64,000 nucleotides of DNA from a bacterium (GCA_025360745.1 JANYBP010000011.1:1-64000); one strand, 5' to 3'. Positions 9,117 through 19,042 are shown, counted from the first letter of the stretch. Notes: generated from the letters alone by a model not told the origin. A program made the numbers and translations.

Positions 9117-10367
9117 TCAACCCGCGGTTGGCGGCGGCACGCTGGGGACGGTCAACAACCGCACGGTTTCGCGGGCGATCATCAATTCCTCGTTGGTCGG
9201 CATGACAATCGCCTTCAGCCGGCTTTCGGGAGTGCTGATGGTGGCGCCGGCGCCGATGGCGGACTGGTTGGCCGTGTCGTCGGGGAAGCAGTTCAGGCAG
9301 GCCAGCTGGCGCAGCACCAGCGCGCGGATATAGGCGCTGTTTTCCCCGACGCCGCCGGTGAAAACGAGCGCGTCCGCGCCGCCGAGGATCGTGAAGTAGG
9401 AGCCGATGTAGGATACGAGGCGGTGGACGAACATGCGAATCGCGCGGCGCGCCTGGAGATTGCCGTCCTCGGCGGCGGCGATGTTGTCGCGCATGTCGCC
9501 GCTGCCGATGCCGGACAGTCCCAGCAGGCCGCTCTGCTTGTTGAGCAGATTGTCGATCTGATCGGCGCTCATGCCGTTGCGGACGAGGTGCAGCACGACG
9601 GCCGGGTCTATATCGCCCGAGCGCGTGCCCATGATCAGACCGTTCAGGGCGGTCATGCCCATGCTTGTATCGAGCACGTTGCCGCGGTCCACCGCGGTGA
9701 TGCTGGCGCCGTTTCCGAGGTGGGCTGTGATCAGCCGCAATTCCCCGATCGGCCGCTGCAGGTACTGCGCCGTGGCCTGCGAGACGAACTTGTGCGAGGT
9801 GCCATGGAAGCCGTATTTGCGGATGCCGTATTTCTCGTAGTATTCGTAGGGAATGGCGTAGAGGTAAGTCCAGGGCGGCATGGTGTGGTGAAAGGCCGTG
9901 TCGAAGACGGCGATGTTGGGCACACCGGAAAAGACGCGCTCGCAGGACTCGATGCCGCCGAGGTTGGCGGGATTATGCAGCGGGGCGATGCTGAAGCACT
10001 CGCGGATGGTCTCCTTGACCTGCGTGTTGACGATCACCGAGTCGTGAAACACGTCGCGTCCATGCACCACGCGGTGGCCGATGGCGTCAACCTCTTCGAG
10101 ACTGCGCAAAACGCCGCCCGCCGGATCCACGAGTTGGGCGCAGACCAGACGCAGCGCGTCATCGTGATTCGCCACCTGGACGGGTTTCTTGAACACCAGA
10201 CCGTCCGCGATCCGTTCGTAGTTCATGGTCGGCCGGCCCTGGCCGATGCGGTCCACGATGCCTTTGGCGAGCACCCGCTCGGGCGCCATCGAGTAGACGG
10301 TGAATTTCAGGGACGAACTGCCGGAATTGACAACCAGCACATGAGTTGGCGCGGAAGAAGATTTCAT
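9117..10367 (-). CDS. ackA: Acetate kinase
   Basis: 'VLVVNSGSSSLKF', 'AVFDTAFHHTMP', 'YGFHGTSHKFV', 'ITAHLGNGASITAV', 'MGMTALNGLIMGTRSGDIDPAVV', 'FTGGVGENSAYIR'. Confidence 0.97.
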   Translation of the reverse strand: MKSSSAPTHVLVVNSGSSSLKFTVYSMAPERVLAKGIVDRIGQGRPTMNYERIADGLVFKKPVQVANHDDALRLVCAQLVDPAGGVLRSLEEVDAIGHRVVHGRDVFHDSVIVNTQVKETIRECFSIAPLHNPANLGGIESCERVFSGVPNIAVFDTAFHHTMPPWTYLYAIPYEYYEKYGIRKYGFHGTSHKFVSQATAQYLQRPIGELRLITAHLGNGASITAVDRGNVLDTSMGMTALNGLIMGTRSGDIDPAVVLHLVRNGMSADQIDNLLNKQSGLLGLSGIGSGDMRDNIAAAEDGNLQARRAIRMFVHRLVSYIGSYFTILGGADALVFTGGVGENSAYIRALVLRQLACLNCFPDDTANQSAIGAGATISTPESRLKAIVMPTNEELMIARETVRLLTVPSVPPPTAG

Positions 10368-10520
10368 TTTGTAACCGATCGGTACGGAAAAAGGTCCAGT
10401 TCCAATTGCTTGCGGTCGGTGAGGCGGGAACTCATCGTCACGCCGGAAACTTTTAGCATAAACATCGCGGCAGGGACAAGCCGCCCGGGAATGGGGCGGC
10501 GATGTGGAGAAACATGGTAG

Positions 10521-10541
10521 GGCGGCCTCGCCGAGGCCGCC
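10521..10541. repeat. Perfect inverted repeat GGCGGCCTCGCCGAGGCCGCC
   Basis: 10-bp arms with 1-nt centre; intergenic. Confidence 0.75.
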
Positions 10542-10662
10542 GGGAGCAGAATGAGAACAGGCGGTGGGTGTGTGTAGAGCGAAGACGGCGCGCTTTGCGA
10601 TTGCCAGAACTCGAAGGCGGCGGGTATTATGTCCGCATGCTTAACCTTGGAGTCATCGTTTC

Positions 10663-13600
10663 ATGAGCGAACAACGCGCGTGGTGGACACGGCTGGCCGC
10701 ACCGGTATGCGGTCTGGCGGCCCTGGCAACATATCTGGTGACGCTGAGCCGCGGCGCGTTCCCAGGCGAATCGGCGCGGATGCTGGCCGAGCATGCGGGG
10801 CTGACGCCGTTCGGCACGCCCAACAACCCGCTCTGGGATCTGGCCATGGCGTTGATCGGGCGGCTGCCGTTCGGCGACCTGGCGGCAAACATGAACGTGT
10901 TCGGCGCGCTGTGCGGCGCGGCGGTGGTGGCGGTGCTGACGCATGTGGTGGGACTCTTTTTGCGAAGCGTGATCGAGACCGTCCCGGAACACCGGCGGCA
11001 GATGGACTGGGCCGTGACGCTGGGCGCGCTGGGCGCCGGGCTATTTCTGACGTTCAGTCTGCCTTTCTGGATGGCGTCCAACCGCGCGCACACGGCCAGT
11101 TTAAGTTTGCTGCTGCTGGCGTGCGCGGCCTGGCTGATGCACTCCCTCTGGCGGCGCTTCCGGCTGTCCACGGCGGCCGGACTGGCCTTCCTGTGCGGGA
11201 TCGGCGTGGTGGAATCGTCAGCCTTTATCGCGGCGGCGCCCGTGCTTGCGCTGGCGACGCTCTATCTGGCGTGGCGTGAGGAACGGCTGGGCTCTACGGG
11301 TTTTTGGACCTTGTCGCCGCTGGCCGGACTGGCGGGACTGGCATTGCTGGGCGAGACGGTGTGGCGCTACATGCAGAGCGACGGCTGGCTGCTCAGCGGG
11401 TCGCCCCCGTGGTACCGGGTCATGGCCCACATTCTGGTCGGCAACGCGCGCGAGTTGGCCGGCAGTCTGCAGCAGGTCGGTTTTTTGATAGTGATTCTAA
11501 TCGGCATTGTGCCGTTCGTGACCATGTTTTTCATTGTCCGCCGGGCGCTCAACGAGGAGCGCGACCGGGGATTCTATTTTCTGCACCTGGTCTTGACCGT
11601 GATCCTCGCGGGTGTCATTTACAACGCGCCGTATGCGCCGTGGCGCATGACGGGGCTGGGCGCGCTGCGGGTTACGCCCTACGCGCTGATGGCCGTCACC
11701 TGGGGCTACCTGCTGGCTTACTGGGCCCGGCTTTCCCTGCTGCTGTGGGATGAAGAGGCTGCGGGGGCGCGGCGCTGGTTTCGCCACTGGGGCGGTCCCC
11801 TGCTGGCCGGTCTCGGCGTGCTGGCGGCCGCGGCGACCGCCTGGTTCAACGTCACGCTGGCGGACGCGCGCGAAGCCGGCGCGATCAACGCCTACGCCCG
11901 CGCCGTCGTGCAAAGCATGGACGGGCGCTCCCTGCTGCTGACCGATGGCGTGCTGGACGACAATATCGCGCTTGCCGGACGCGATCTGCGCTCGCCCGTG
12001 CAGGTGATCAACCTGCGCTGGACCGCGAACGCAAATTACATGCGGACGATCGAACGCCACTTAAAGAATCCGCGCCTGAAAAGCCTGCTCGAAGTCGGCG
12101 GGCTGCCGTTGCTGAGGGAGTGGATCGCCACGGAACCAGGGATCGAAAACAAGCTTGCGATCATGCCCCTGCCGGATCTCTGGCTGGCTGCGGGGCGCCA
12201 GGCGGCGCCAAACACACTGGTTTTCTTCGGTTATCGCGAAGGGCAGGATTGTAATCTTGAAGCGCTCTGGAAGGCGCAGACCGCCTTCTCGCGGGAACTT
12301 TTCCTGGCCGACCTGCTGCGCGTCGTCGCCGAGCGCGGCATGCTGGCGCCGCTGGCGCAGCAGTTGCTGCGGCACGCCAGCATGGTGGCCAACAACCTGG
12401 GCGTGTTGCTTGAAGACAGCAAGCGCGACGCCGACGCCTGGGAAGCCTACCGGCGCGCGCGGGCGATCACACCGGACAACATCAGCGCGATGATGAACCA
12501 GTACGCCATGCTGCGGCGCGGCTATGAAACGGCCGATCCCGAGATGGTGGTGGCCGATTTCGAGGATGCCATGGGGCGGATCAAGGAGCATTACCGCATC
12601 TGGGCGGTGTCGCGCTACTACGGTTATATCCGTCTGCCGGAGGCGTTCGTGGACCTGGGCATGACCTGGGCGCTTTCCGGGCAGCCCGGCATGGCCGTCA
12701 TCGGGCTGAAGAAAGCCATCGAGCTTTCGCCGGCCGGACAGACCGACAGACTGACCGCCTCGCTGGCCGGGGTCTACCTCGGCAGCGACCAGATCGAAGA
12801 GGGCGAGACGCTCTTCAAGCAACTCCTGGATCGCAACCCGAAGAACAGCGGCGCGCTGCTGGGCCTGGCGCGGGCGGCCATCCGGCGCCGCCACTTCCCC
12901 GAGGCGACCGAGTACCTGAAACGGGCCGAGCAACTCGGCGTGCCCAAGGAACGGCTGGCGCTCGATTATGCCGTGATGGAGCTCCTGACCGGCAAGACCG
13001 ACCAGGCCCGTGTGACTTTGCAGGAAGTTGTCGATCTGGCGCCAGACCTGACGGCGGGCTGGGCGCTGCTGGCGACGGTCATGATCAAGCAGAAGGACAT
13101 GACGGCGCTGCGCGAAGTCGAGCGCAAACTGGCCGCGGCGGGCAAGAACGATTATGTGGCGTTGATGGTGCGCGGACAGATTGTCATGGCGCGCGCGGAC
13201 CTGCCGGAGGCCCGCAAATTATTCGAACAGGCCCTGACGATGCGCGCCTCGAGCACGGAAGCCCTGGAAATCCTGCTGCAACTCGATGTGCGCGAGGCGC
13301 GCGCCGACTTCGCGGAGGCGCATGTGAAGATGCTTTTGACTTTGCAGCCCGACAGCGCCTTCGGCAATTACGTGCTGGGATCGTTGCAGGTCCGGCGCAG
13401 CGAACTCGTGCTGGCCGAGACTTCCTTCCGGCGCAGCGTCGAGAAGGTGCGCGCCTTCGCCCCGCTGAACGACCTGGCCTGGGTGCTGCAGGAACGCAAC
13501 TCCCTGGGCGAAGCCGAACAAGTGGCCCGCGAGGCGCTGGCGATCAACCAGGAGGCTTACGTCGCCTGGGACACGCTGGGCGTGCTGCTGATCAAGCAGG

Positions 13601-13818
13601 GGCGTTACCCGGAGGCCCTGGAGGCGCTGCTCAGGGCCGGCAAACTTAACCCCTCCGAACCCTCCGTGCAAATCCATCTGGCCGAGGCCTATCTCAAGAA
13701 CGGCGACAAAAAGAAAGCCGGCAAACTGGCCGGCGAGCTGATGAACTCCAGCGCGGTATTGTCGATCAAGGACCGCGAAACGCTGCGCGCCATACGCGAC
13801 GCCGTCGGCGCGCAATAG
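10663..13818 (+). CDS. DUF2723-like membrane protein with C-terminal TPR repeats
   Basis: N-terminal polytopic membrane region ('LATYLVTLSRGAFPGESARMLAEHAGLTPFGTPNNPLWDL') followed by many TPR-like helices. Confidence 0.8.
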   Translation: MSEQRAWWTRLAAPVCGLAALATYLVTLSRGAFPGESARMLAEHAGLTPFGTPNNPLWDLAMALIGRLPFGDLAANMNVFGALCGAAVVAVLTHVVGLFLRSVIETVPEHRRQMDWAVTLGALGAGLFLTFSLPFWMASNRAHTASLSLLLLACAAWLMHSLWRRFRLSTAAGLAFLCGIGVVESSAFIAAAPVLALATLYLAWREERLGSTGFWTLSPLAGLAGLALLGETVWRYMQSDGWLLSGSPPWYRVMAHILVGNARELAGSLQQVGFLIVILIGIVPFVTMFFIVRRALNEERDRGFYFLHLVLTVILAGVIYNAPYAPWRMTGLGALRVTPYALMAVTWGYLLAYWARLSLLLWDEEAAGARRWFRHWGGPLLAGLGVLAAAATAWFNVTLADAREAGAINAYARAVVQSMDGRSLLLTDGVLDDNIALAGRDLRSPVQVINLRWTANANYMRTIERHLKNPRLKSLLEVGGLPLLREWIATEPGIENKLAIMPLPDLWLAAGRQAAPNTLVFFGYREGQDCNLEALWKAQTAFSRELFLADLLRVVAERGMLAPLAQQLLRHASMVANNLGVLLEDSKRDADAWEAYRRARAITPDNISAMMNQYAMLRRGYETADPEMVVADFEDAMGRIKEHYRIWAVSRYYGYIRLPEAFVDLGMTWALSGQPGMAVIGLKKAIELSPAGQTDRLTASLAGVYLGSDQIEEGETLFKQLLDRNPKNSGALLGLARAAIRRRHFPEATEYLKRAEQLGVPKERLALDYAVMELLTGKTDQARVTLQEVVDLAPDLTAGWALLATVMIKQKDMTALREVERKLAAAGKNDYVALMVRGQIVMARADLPEARKLFEQALTMRASSTEALEILLQLDVREARADFAEAHVKMLLTLQPDSAFGNYVLGSLQVRRSELVLAETSFRRSVEKVRAFAPLNDLAWVLQERNSLGEAEQVAREALAINQEAYVAWDTLGVLLIKQGRYPEALEALLRAGKLNPSEPSVQIHLAEAYLKNGDKKKAGKLAGELMNSSAVLSIKDRETLRAIRDAVGAQ

Positions 13819-13870
13819 GCCGGCCCGCGGTTTGCTGCAACCAGGCAAGTGACGTGCAAACTGACCAGGG

Positions 13871-13895
13871 GCGCAAGCGGGGCGCTTGCGCCACG
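13871..13895. repeat. Short palindromic intergenic element GCGCAAGCGGGGCGCTTGCGCCACG
   Basis: Inverted repeat GCGCAAGCG-N3-CGCTTGCGC; second copy at 6602-6626. Confidence 0.7.
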
Positions 13896-13980
13896 AAGCA
13901 CACCATGCGGCGCTGACCCATTACTGGTTGCATGATTTTTGCCGTTGACATTGGCCGCGGATGTTTCTATAAGTAGAAAC

Positions 13981-15441
13981 ATGATCTCACCCAACGAGTC
14001 TGAATATGTGCGGCTGGCGGCGGAATATGACGTGATTCCGGTGGTCAAGGAACGCATGGCGGACATGGAAACGCCGGTCACCGTGCTGCGCCGTTTCGTG
14101 GATCGCGAAACGGTGTTTCTGCTGGAATCCATGGAGGGCGGCGAAACCTGGGGTCGCTATTCGTTTGTCGGCGTGAACCCGGAACCGTTTCTGGACGTGG
14201 ATCACAGTCATGGCCCGACCGGACACCTGGAGCGCCTGCGCGAGGTGTACAAAGGCGTGCGCGTTGCGCCCATGGCGGGCTTGCCGCGCTTCATCGGCGG
14301 CGTGGTCGGCTTTCTGGGATACGAGGCCGCGGAGGAGTTCGAACGGCTGCCGGCGCCCAAGACTGCGGCCGGGCCGTTCGCCGGCCCGCGCAGCCGCTTC
14401 GTGCGCGCGAACCAGGTGATTGTTTTCGACAATCTGCGCCATACGATCAAGATCGTCGTGGGTTCGCGTCCGGCGCTGCACAGTTCGCCGCAGGCCGCCT
14501 ATGCCGCCGCGGCGCTGGCGATCGAAGGCATCGAAACGACGCTGAGCCGTCCGGCGGAGCCGATGACGGAGACCGCCTCGGGCGCGGTCGAGTTCAGCTC
14601 GAACATGACGCCCGACGCCTACCGCGGGATGGTCGCCGCCGCGAAACGCTACATTCAGGCCGGGGACATCATTCAAACCGTGCTGAGCCAGCGCTTTACG
14701 GCGCGGACGCGGCTCTCGCCCTTCACACTCTACCGGGCCCTGCGGCTGCTGAACCCGTCGCCTTACACCTTCTTTCTCAAAATCGGCGGACAGACGCTGG
14801 TGGGCTCTTCGCCGGAGGTGATGGTGCGCCTCACCGGCAGCCGGATCGAGATCCGTCCGATCGCCGGCACCCGGCCGCGCGGGGCCACGGAGGCGCGCGA
14901 CCGCGAACTGGCGAGCGAACTGCTGGCGGACGAGAAGGAACGCGCGGAACATGTGATGCTGGTGGATTTGGCGCGCAACGACATCGGCCGCATCGCCACG
15001 ATCGGCAGCGTGCAGGTGACCGAGTCCATGATCGTGGAACGCTACAGCCATGTGATGCACCTCGTGTCGCACGTCGAAGGCGTGCTGCGCAAGGGACTGG
15101 ACGCTTACGACGTGATCGCGGCGAGTTTTCCGGCCGGCACGCTGAGCGGTGCGCCCAAGATTCGCGCCATGGAGATCATTCACGAACTGGAACCGGAACC
15201 GCGCGGCGCCTACGGCGGCGCGGTCGGGTATCTGAGTTATGACGGCAACATGGATCTGGCGATCACCATCCGGACGCTGGATGTGCGCGACGGCCAGGTC
15301 TCGGTGCAGGCCGGCGCGGGGATCGTCTACGATTCCGATCCCGAGCGGGAGTATCAGGAAACCTGTCAAAAAGCCCGCGCCCTGCGGGCCGCGGTTGAAC
15401 TGGCCGCGCGCGGGCTGGATTTGGGGGAAAACGCAAAATGA
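13981..15441 (+). CDS. trpE: Anthranilate synthase component I
   Basis: 'IQAGDIIQTVLSQRF', 'PSPYTFFLKIGGQTLVGSSPEVMVRL', 'RPIAGTRPRGAT', 'ELLADEKERAEHVMLVDLARNDIGR', 'FPAGTLSGAPKIRAMEII'. ATG 13981 preferred. Confidence 0.97.
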   Translation: MISPNESEYVRLAAEYDVIPVVKERMADMETPVTVLRRFVDRETVFLLESMEGGETWGRYSFVGVNPEPFLDVDHSHGPTGHLERLREVYKGVRVAPMAGLPRFIGGVVGFLGYEAAEEFERLPAPKTAAGPFAGPRSRFVRANQVIVFDNLRHTIKIVVGSRPALHSSPQAAYAAAALAIEGIETTLSRPAEPMTETASGAVEFSSNMTPDAYRGMVAAAKRYIQAGDIIQTVLSQRFTARTRLSPFTLYRALRLLNPSPYTFFLKIGGQTLVGSSPEVMVRLTGSRIEIRPIAGTRPRGATEARDRELASELLADEKERAEHVMLVDLARNDIGRIATIGSVQVTESMIVERYSHVMHLVSHVEGVLRKGLDAYDVIAASFPAGTLSGAPKIRAMEIIHELEPEPRGAYGGAVGYLSYDGNMDLAITIRTLDVRDGQVSVQAGAGIVYDSDPEREYQETCQKARALRAAVELAARGLDLGENAK

Positions 15442-16046
15442 TCGTGATGCTCGATAACTACGACTCGTTCACCTACAACCTGGTCCAGATGCTGGGCGGG
15501 CTGGGGGCGGACCTGCGGGTGTTCCGCAACGATGCCACAACCGTGGACGCGATCGTGGCGCTGGCGCCCGATGCCGTGGTGATTTCGCCCGGGCCATGCA
15601 CTCCCGAGAAAGCCGGAATTTCCGTGGCCTTGATCCGGCGCATGAGCGGAAAGGCGCCGCTGCTGGGCGTCTGCCTCGGCCACCAGTCCATCGGCGTGGC
15701 CTTCGGCGCGACCGTCGCGGGCGCGCAACGCATCATGCACGGCAAGGTGTCGCAGGTCAGTTTCACGGAAGGCGCCTCGCCGCTTTACCGCGGGCTCTCC
15801 AATCCCTTCACCGCCGGGCGCTACCATTCCCTCGCCGTGACGGCGTCGAGCGTGCCGGAAACGTTGATCCCCGACGCCTTCAGCGAGGACGGCGAGATCA
15901 TGGGCATGCATCACAGCACACATCCGACCTACGGCGTGCAGTTCCATCCCGAGTCCGTCCTGACCCCGACGGGAAAAAGATTGCTGAGGAACTTTTTGGA
16001 ACTCACTACACGAGGTGGGGGGTGGAAGGTGGAGGGTGGAAGGTGA
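15438..16046 (+). CDS. trpG: Anthranilate synthase component II (glutamine amidotransferase)
   Basis: 'MLDNYDSFTYNLVQ', 'SPGPCTPEKAG', 'LLGVCLGHQSIGVAFG', 'YGVQFHPESVLTPTG'; overlaps trpE stop. Confidence 0.96.
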   Translation: MIVMLDNYDSFTYNLVQMLGGLGADLRVFRNDATTVDAIVALAPDAVVISPGPCTPEKAGISVALIRRMSGKAPLLGVCLGHQSIGVAFGATVAGAQRIMHGKVSQVSFTEGASPLYRGLSNPFTAGRYHSLAVTASSVPETLIPDAFSEDGEIMGMHHSTHPTYGVQFHPESVLTPTGKRLLRNFLELTTRGGGWKVEGGR

Positions 16047-16053
16047 AAAATCG

Positions 16054-16251
16054 CCACGGATTACACGGATGGCACGAATAAGAAAGATTTAACTGCGAAA
16101 CACGCTAAAAGCGCGAAAATGGCTGGTTGGCGGATCAACCATGGCAACTTAAAAGTCTTCGAATTACCCAGGTAATTCTTTTCGCGCCTTTCGCGTGTTT
16201 CGTAGTTGAATAGCCCTTTTAGATTATCCGTGACATCAGTGTAATCCGTGG
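16054..16251. repeat. Long imperfect palindrome between trpG and trpD
   Basis: Arms start with perfect 13-mer CCACGGATTACAC (16054-16066) / GTGTAATCCGTGG (16239-16251) and continue with aligned inverted blocks including AACTRCGAAACACGC…GCGCGAAAA. Confidence 0.75.
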
Positions 16252-16316
16252 TCAAAGAACCTGCTGGTCATGCGTGATGGGATCGCTGAGCGATGCCGGA
16301 AGGAAAGAATCTCGCA

Positions 16317-17324
16317 ATGAAAACCTTTTTAAAGCATGTGGCGGAACGAAAGGCGCTGTCGGAGACGGAGGCGACCACGGCCTTCGATCTGATCATGGCC
16401 GGCGCCGCGACACCGGCCCAGATCGGCGCGCTGCTGATGGGATTGCGCGTGCGCGGCGAGACGGTGGATGAAATCGCCGGCGCGGCGGGCTCGATGCGGC
16501 GGCACGCGGTCTTCGTGGATCCGCGCGGCCTGCCGGTGATCGACACCTGCGGCACGGGCGGCGACGGCGCCAGCACCTTCAACATCTCCACGGCGGCGGC
16601 GCTGGTGGCGGCGGGCGCCGGCGTGCCCGTTGCCAAACACGGCAACCGGGCCGTCACCAGCAAGTGCGGCTCGGCCGACGTGCTGGCCGCGCTGGGCGTC
16701 AACATCGAGGCGCCGCCCGATACGATGGAAGCCTGCCTGCACGAATTCGGGCTGGCCTTTCTGTATGCGCCGGCCCTGCATCCGGCCATGAAACACGCGG
16801 GCGTGGTGCGGCGCGAGCTCGGTATGCGCACGATCTTCAACGTGCTCGGTCCGCTCGCCAATCCGGCGGGCGCCAAATGTCAGGTGCTGGGAGTGTTCGC
16901 GCCGGAATTGACCGAAATGCTGGCCGAGGTGCTGCGCCGGCTGGGCAGCAGGCGGGTGTTCGTGGTGCATGGACATGACGGGTTGGACGAAATCACCACC
17001 ACCGCCCGCACACGGGTGAGCGAATTGCACAATGGCCGCATCAAGACCTACGACCTCGATCCGCTGGAGTTTTTCGAGGAACTGGCCAAACCCGCGGAGC
17101 TGGCGGGCGGCGATCCGGCGGAAAATGCCGGCATTATCCGGCGTATCCTGGCGGGCGAAAAGGGCCCGCGCCGGAATATCGTCTGCCTCAACGCCGCCGC
17201 CGGCCTGGTGGCGGGCGGCAAGGCGGATAATTTGCGCGAGGGCTTGAAACTGGCCGAAGCCGCGCTGGACAGCGGCCGCGCCGAAGAGGTGCTGCAGAAA
17301 CTGGTCAGGCGGACGAATGGGTGA
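16317..17324 (+). CDS. trpD: Anthranilate phosphoribosyltransferase
   Basis: 'DTCGTGGDGASTFNISTAAALVAAGAGVPVAKHGNRAVTSKCGSADVLAALG', 'RTIFNVLGPLANPA'. AGGAAAG upstream of ATG 16317. Confidence 0.97.
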   Translation: MKTFLKHVAERKALSETEATTAFDLIMAGAATPAQIGALLMGLRVRGETVDEIAGAAGSMRRHAVFVDPRGLPVIDTCGTGGDGASTFNISTAAALVAAGAGVPVAKHGNRAVTSKCGSADVLAALGVNIEAPPDTMEACLHEFGLAFLYAPALHPAMKHAGVVRRELGMRTIFNVLGPLANPAGAKCQVLGVFAPELTEMLAEVLRRLGSRRVFVVHGHDGLDEITTTARTRVSELHNGRIKTYDLDPLEFFEELAKPAELAGGDPAENAGIIRRILAGEKGPRRNIVCLNAAAGLVAGGKADNLREGLKLAEAALDSGRAEEVLQKLVRRTNG

Positions 17325-17366
17325 GGTCAGAGTTGTGAACAGTAAAATAGAAAGCGAAAGTTGATA

Positions 17367-17394
17367 TTGACAACATACGTCATTGGCGTATAGT
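17367..17394 (+). promoter_or_regulatory. Candidate promoter of the higBA-like module with overlapping inverted repeat
   Basis: TTGACA (17367-17372), 16-nt spacer, TATAGT (17389-17394), 6 nt before ATG 17401; ATACG…CGTAT inverted repeat (17375-17391). Confidence 0.5.
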
Positions 17395-17400
17395 GACACC

Positions 17401-17715
17401 ATGATTTTCGTCGAGACATCGATCTTTACGAAAGAGATCAAACGCCTGCTGCCGGATGACACGTACCGCATGCTCCAAACGGCGCTGATGTTCAAACCGG
17501 ATGCCGGAGACATCATTCGCGGTGGGGGTGGTTTGCGGAAGGTGCGGTGGAATCTTCCCGGCAGAGGCAAACGAGGTGCCTTACGGATTATCTACTACTG
17601 GCATCCGCCAGTGAAGATCTATATGCTGTTGCCATACAGGAAAACGGAACAGGATGATCTCACACCGGAGCAGTTGAAGTTTCTCCGGGCGATGATAAAG
17701 GAGTGGATGTTATGA
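17401..17715 (+). CDS. RelE/HigB-like toxin
   Basis: 'LRKVRWNLPGRGKRGALRIIYYWHPPVKIYMLLPYRKTEQDDLTPEQLKFLRAMI' is typical of the RelE superfamily; overlaps a downstream HTH gene (ATGA). Confidence 0.85.
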   Translation: MIFVETSIFTKEIKRLLPDDTYRMLQTALMFKPDAGDIIRGGGGLRKVRWNLPGRGKRGALRIIYYWHPPVKIYMLLPYRKTEQDDLTPEQLKFLRAMIKEWML

Positions 17716-18065
17716 AAAACGATACCTTCACGAAACTGGTCGACAGCATCAGGGAAGCAGGAGAGATCAAGGCTGGACACCGGGAGCCAAGCCGTACATA
17801 TGAGATCAGACCCCCGGAGATTCGCATGGTTCGGGAGCAGTTGGACGTGTCGCAAAGCGACTTTGCCGTAATGATCGGAGTGAGCGCACGAACCCTGCAA
17901 AACTGGGAGCAAGGCAGACGCCAGCCCGAAGGCCCGGCCAAGGCATTACTGAGAATAGCATCCCGCAACCCCATGGCCGTTCTCGATGCCTTGCATGCAA
18001 AAGATACAGGCCCAACCAAATCGAGGCGATTGGCAACCCGCGCGGTACGGGTCTCGAACGCATGA
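17712..18065 (+). CDS. HTH (XRE/HigA-like) antitoxin
   Basis: 'IRMVREQLDVSQSDFAVMIGVSARTLQNWEQGRRQPEGPAKALLRIASRNP' helix-turn-helix. Confidence 0.88.
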   Translation: MKNDTFTKLVDSIREAGEIKAGHREPSRTYEIRPPEIRMVREQLDVSQSDFAVMIGVSARTLQNWEQGRRQPEGPAKALLRIASRNPMAVLDALHAKDTGPTKSRRLATRAVRVSNA

Positions 18066-18161
18066 TTTGAAGTGGAATGTTTGATGATTGCTCTCGTACA
18101 ACGGATGCGGGCAGAGTAGCTTTGAAGTTGCATGTTTGGTTGCTGCGGTGCGGTTTTGACT

Positions 18162-18281
18162 ACGAAAAACGCGAAATACACGAAACAGGAACCGATTGGG
18201 CGGGCGACGGGCGGAGCAATTTGAGGCAAAGCATGAGTAAGGCGCAAACTGAATTATCATGTATAATGCCGGGCACTGCGC
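18162..18281. repeat. ~118-bp direct repeat, left copy flanking the PIN module
   Basis: Aligns with 19043-19159; perfect 26-mer GCATGAGTAAGGCGCAAACTGAATTA at 18231-18256 and 19110-19135. Confidence 0.88.
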
Positions 18282-18330
18282 CTTACATTGGTCAGCGAAG
18301 AAATAAACCAAGTCGAGTAGCATTCCCACC

Positions 18331-18807
18331 ATGAAGAGTGTATACATAGAAACCTCAATCCCCAGTTTCTTCTACGAGAACAGACAGGAACCGGAGATGA
18401 TTGCCCGAAGAACATGGACGCGGGAATGGTGGGGCCGGTACAAGGATCGCTATGAACTTGTCACGAGTGATGGCGTCATTGCCGAACTGGAGGAGGGTGA
18501 GTATCAGGCGCAGGCAGACGCTGTTAAGTTGGTGGGCGGGCTTCCGCGGTTGGACATGCCGGATGAGATAGCGGAGATTATTGACACGTACCTCACCAAT
18601 CATCTGATGCCGCGGGAACGCCTTGGCGATGCGTTGCATTTGGCGCTTGCGTCCTACCACAAGTGCGACTTCTTACTCACTTGGAATTGCAGCCATATTG
18701 CAAATGCAAACAAGTTTGAACACATACGGATAATCAACACACGATTGGGGCTATTTGTCCCCGCGTTGGTCACGCCGATTGAACTCTGTACGGAGGATAT
18801 GTCATGA
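18331..18807 (+). CDS. PIN-domain (VapC-like) toxin
   Basis: 'MKSVYIETSIPSFFYEN', 'LVTSDGVIAELEEGEY', 'RERLGDALHLALASYHKCDFLLTWNCSHIANANKF': PIN acidic residues conserved. Confidence 0.85.
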   Translation: MKSVYIETSIPSFFYENRQEPEMIARRTWTREWWGRYKDRYELVTSDGVIAELEEGEYQAQADAVKLVGGLPRLDMPDEIAEIIDTYLTNHLMPRERLGDALHLALASYHKCDFLLTWNCSHIANANKFEHIRIINTRLGLFVPALVTPIELCTEDMS

Positions 18808-18995
18808 CCGATTCAACACTGCAACGGATATGGGATTCCAGAAAAGCAATATCGGCACGATGTGAGTTCGATTCCCGCAAGCTCGTCCATTTTTACCAGG
18901 CTCGGAAAAAGACAGATGATCGTAAAAGAGCATCGAAGCGACAGATTGCAGCCGTGGCGGAAGCCGGAACCGTTTACGGATCGCGAATAAAGTAA
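18804..18995 (+). CDS. Small partner protein of the PIN toxin (putative antitoxin)
   Basis: ATGA overlap with the PIN gene; 63 aa, basic C-terminus; position typical of a TA partner. Confidence 0.6.
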   Translation: MTDSTLQRIWDSRKAISARCEFDSRKLVHFYQARKKTDDRKRASKRQIAAVAEAGTVYGSRIK

Positions 18996-19042
18996 AGAAC
19001 TTTGGGGCGGTTGGATGGCGGGCGGAGCAGAATATGTTGGTC

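Noticed and set aside
13819-13980. trp leader peptide/attenuator upstream of trpE
   Set aside because: No short Trp-rich ORF with competing hairpins found; only the GCGCAAGCG palindrome.
18231-18286. Possible integron attC site next to the PIN module
   Set aside because: The 10-bp inverted repeat GTAAGGCGCA/TGCGCCTTAC lacks the AAC/GTT core triplets and no integrase is visible, so attC is not supported.
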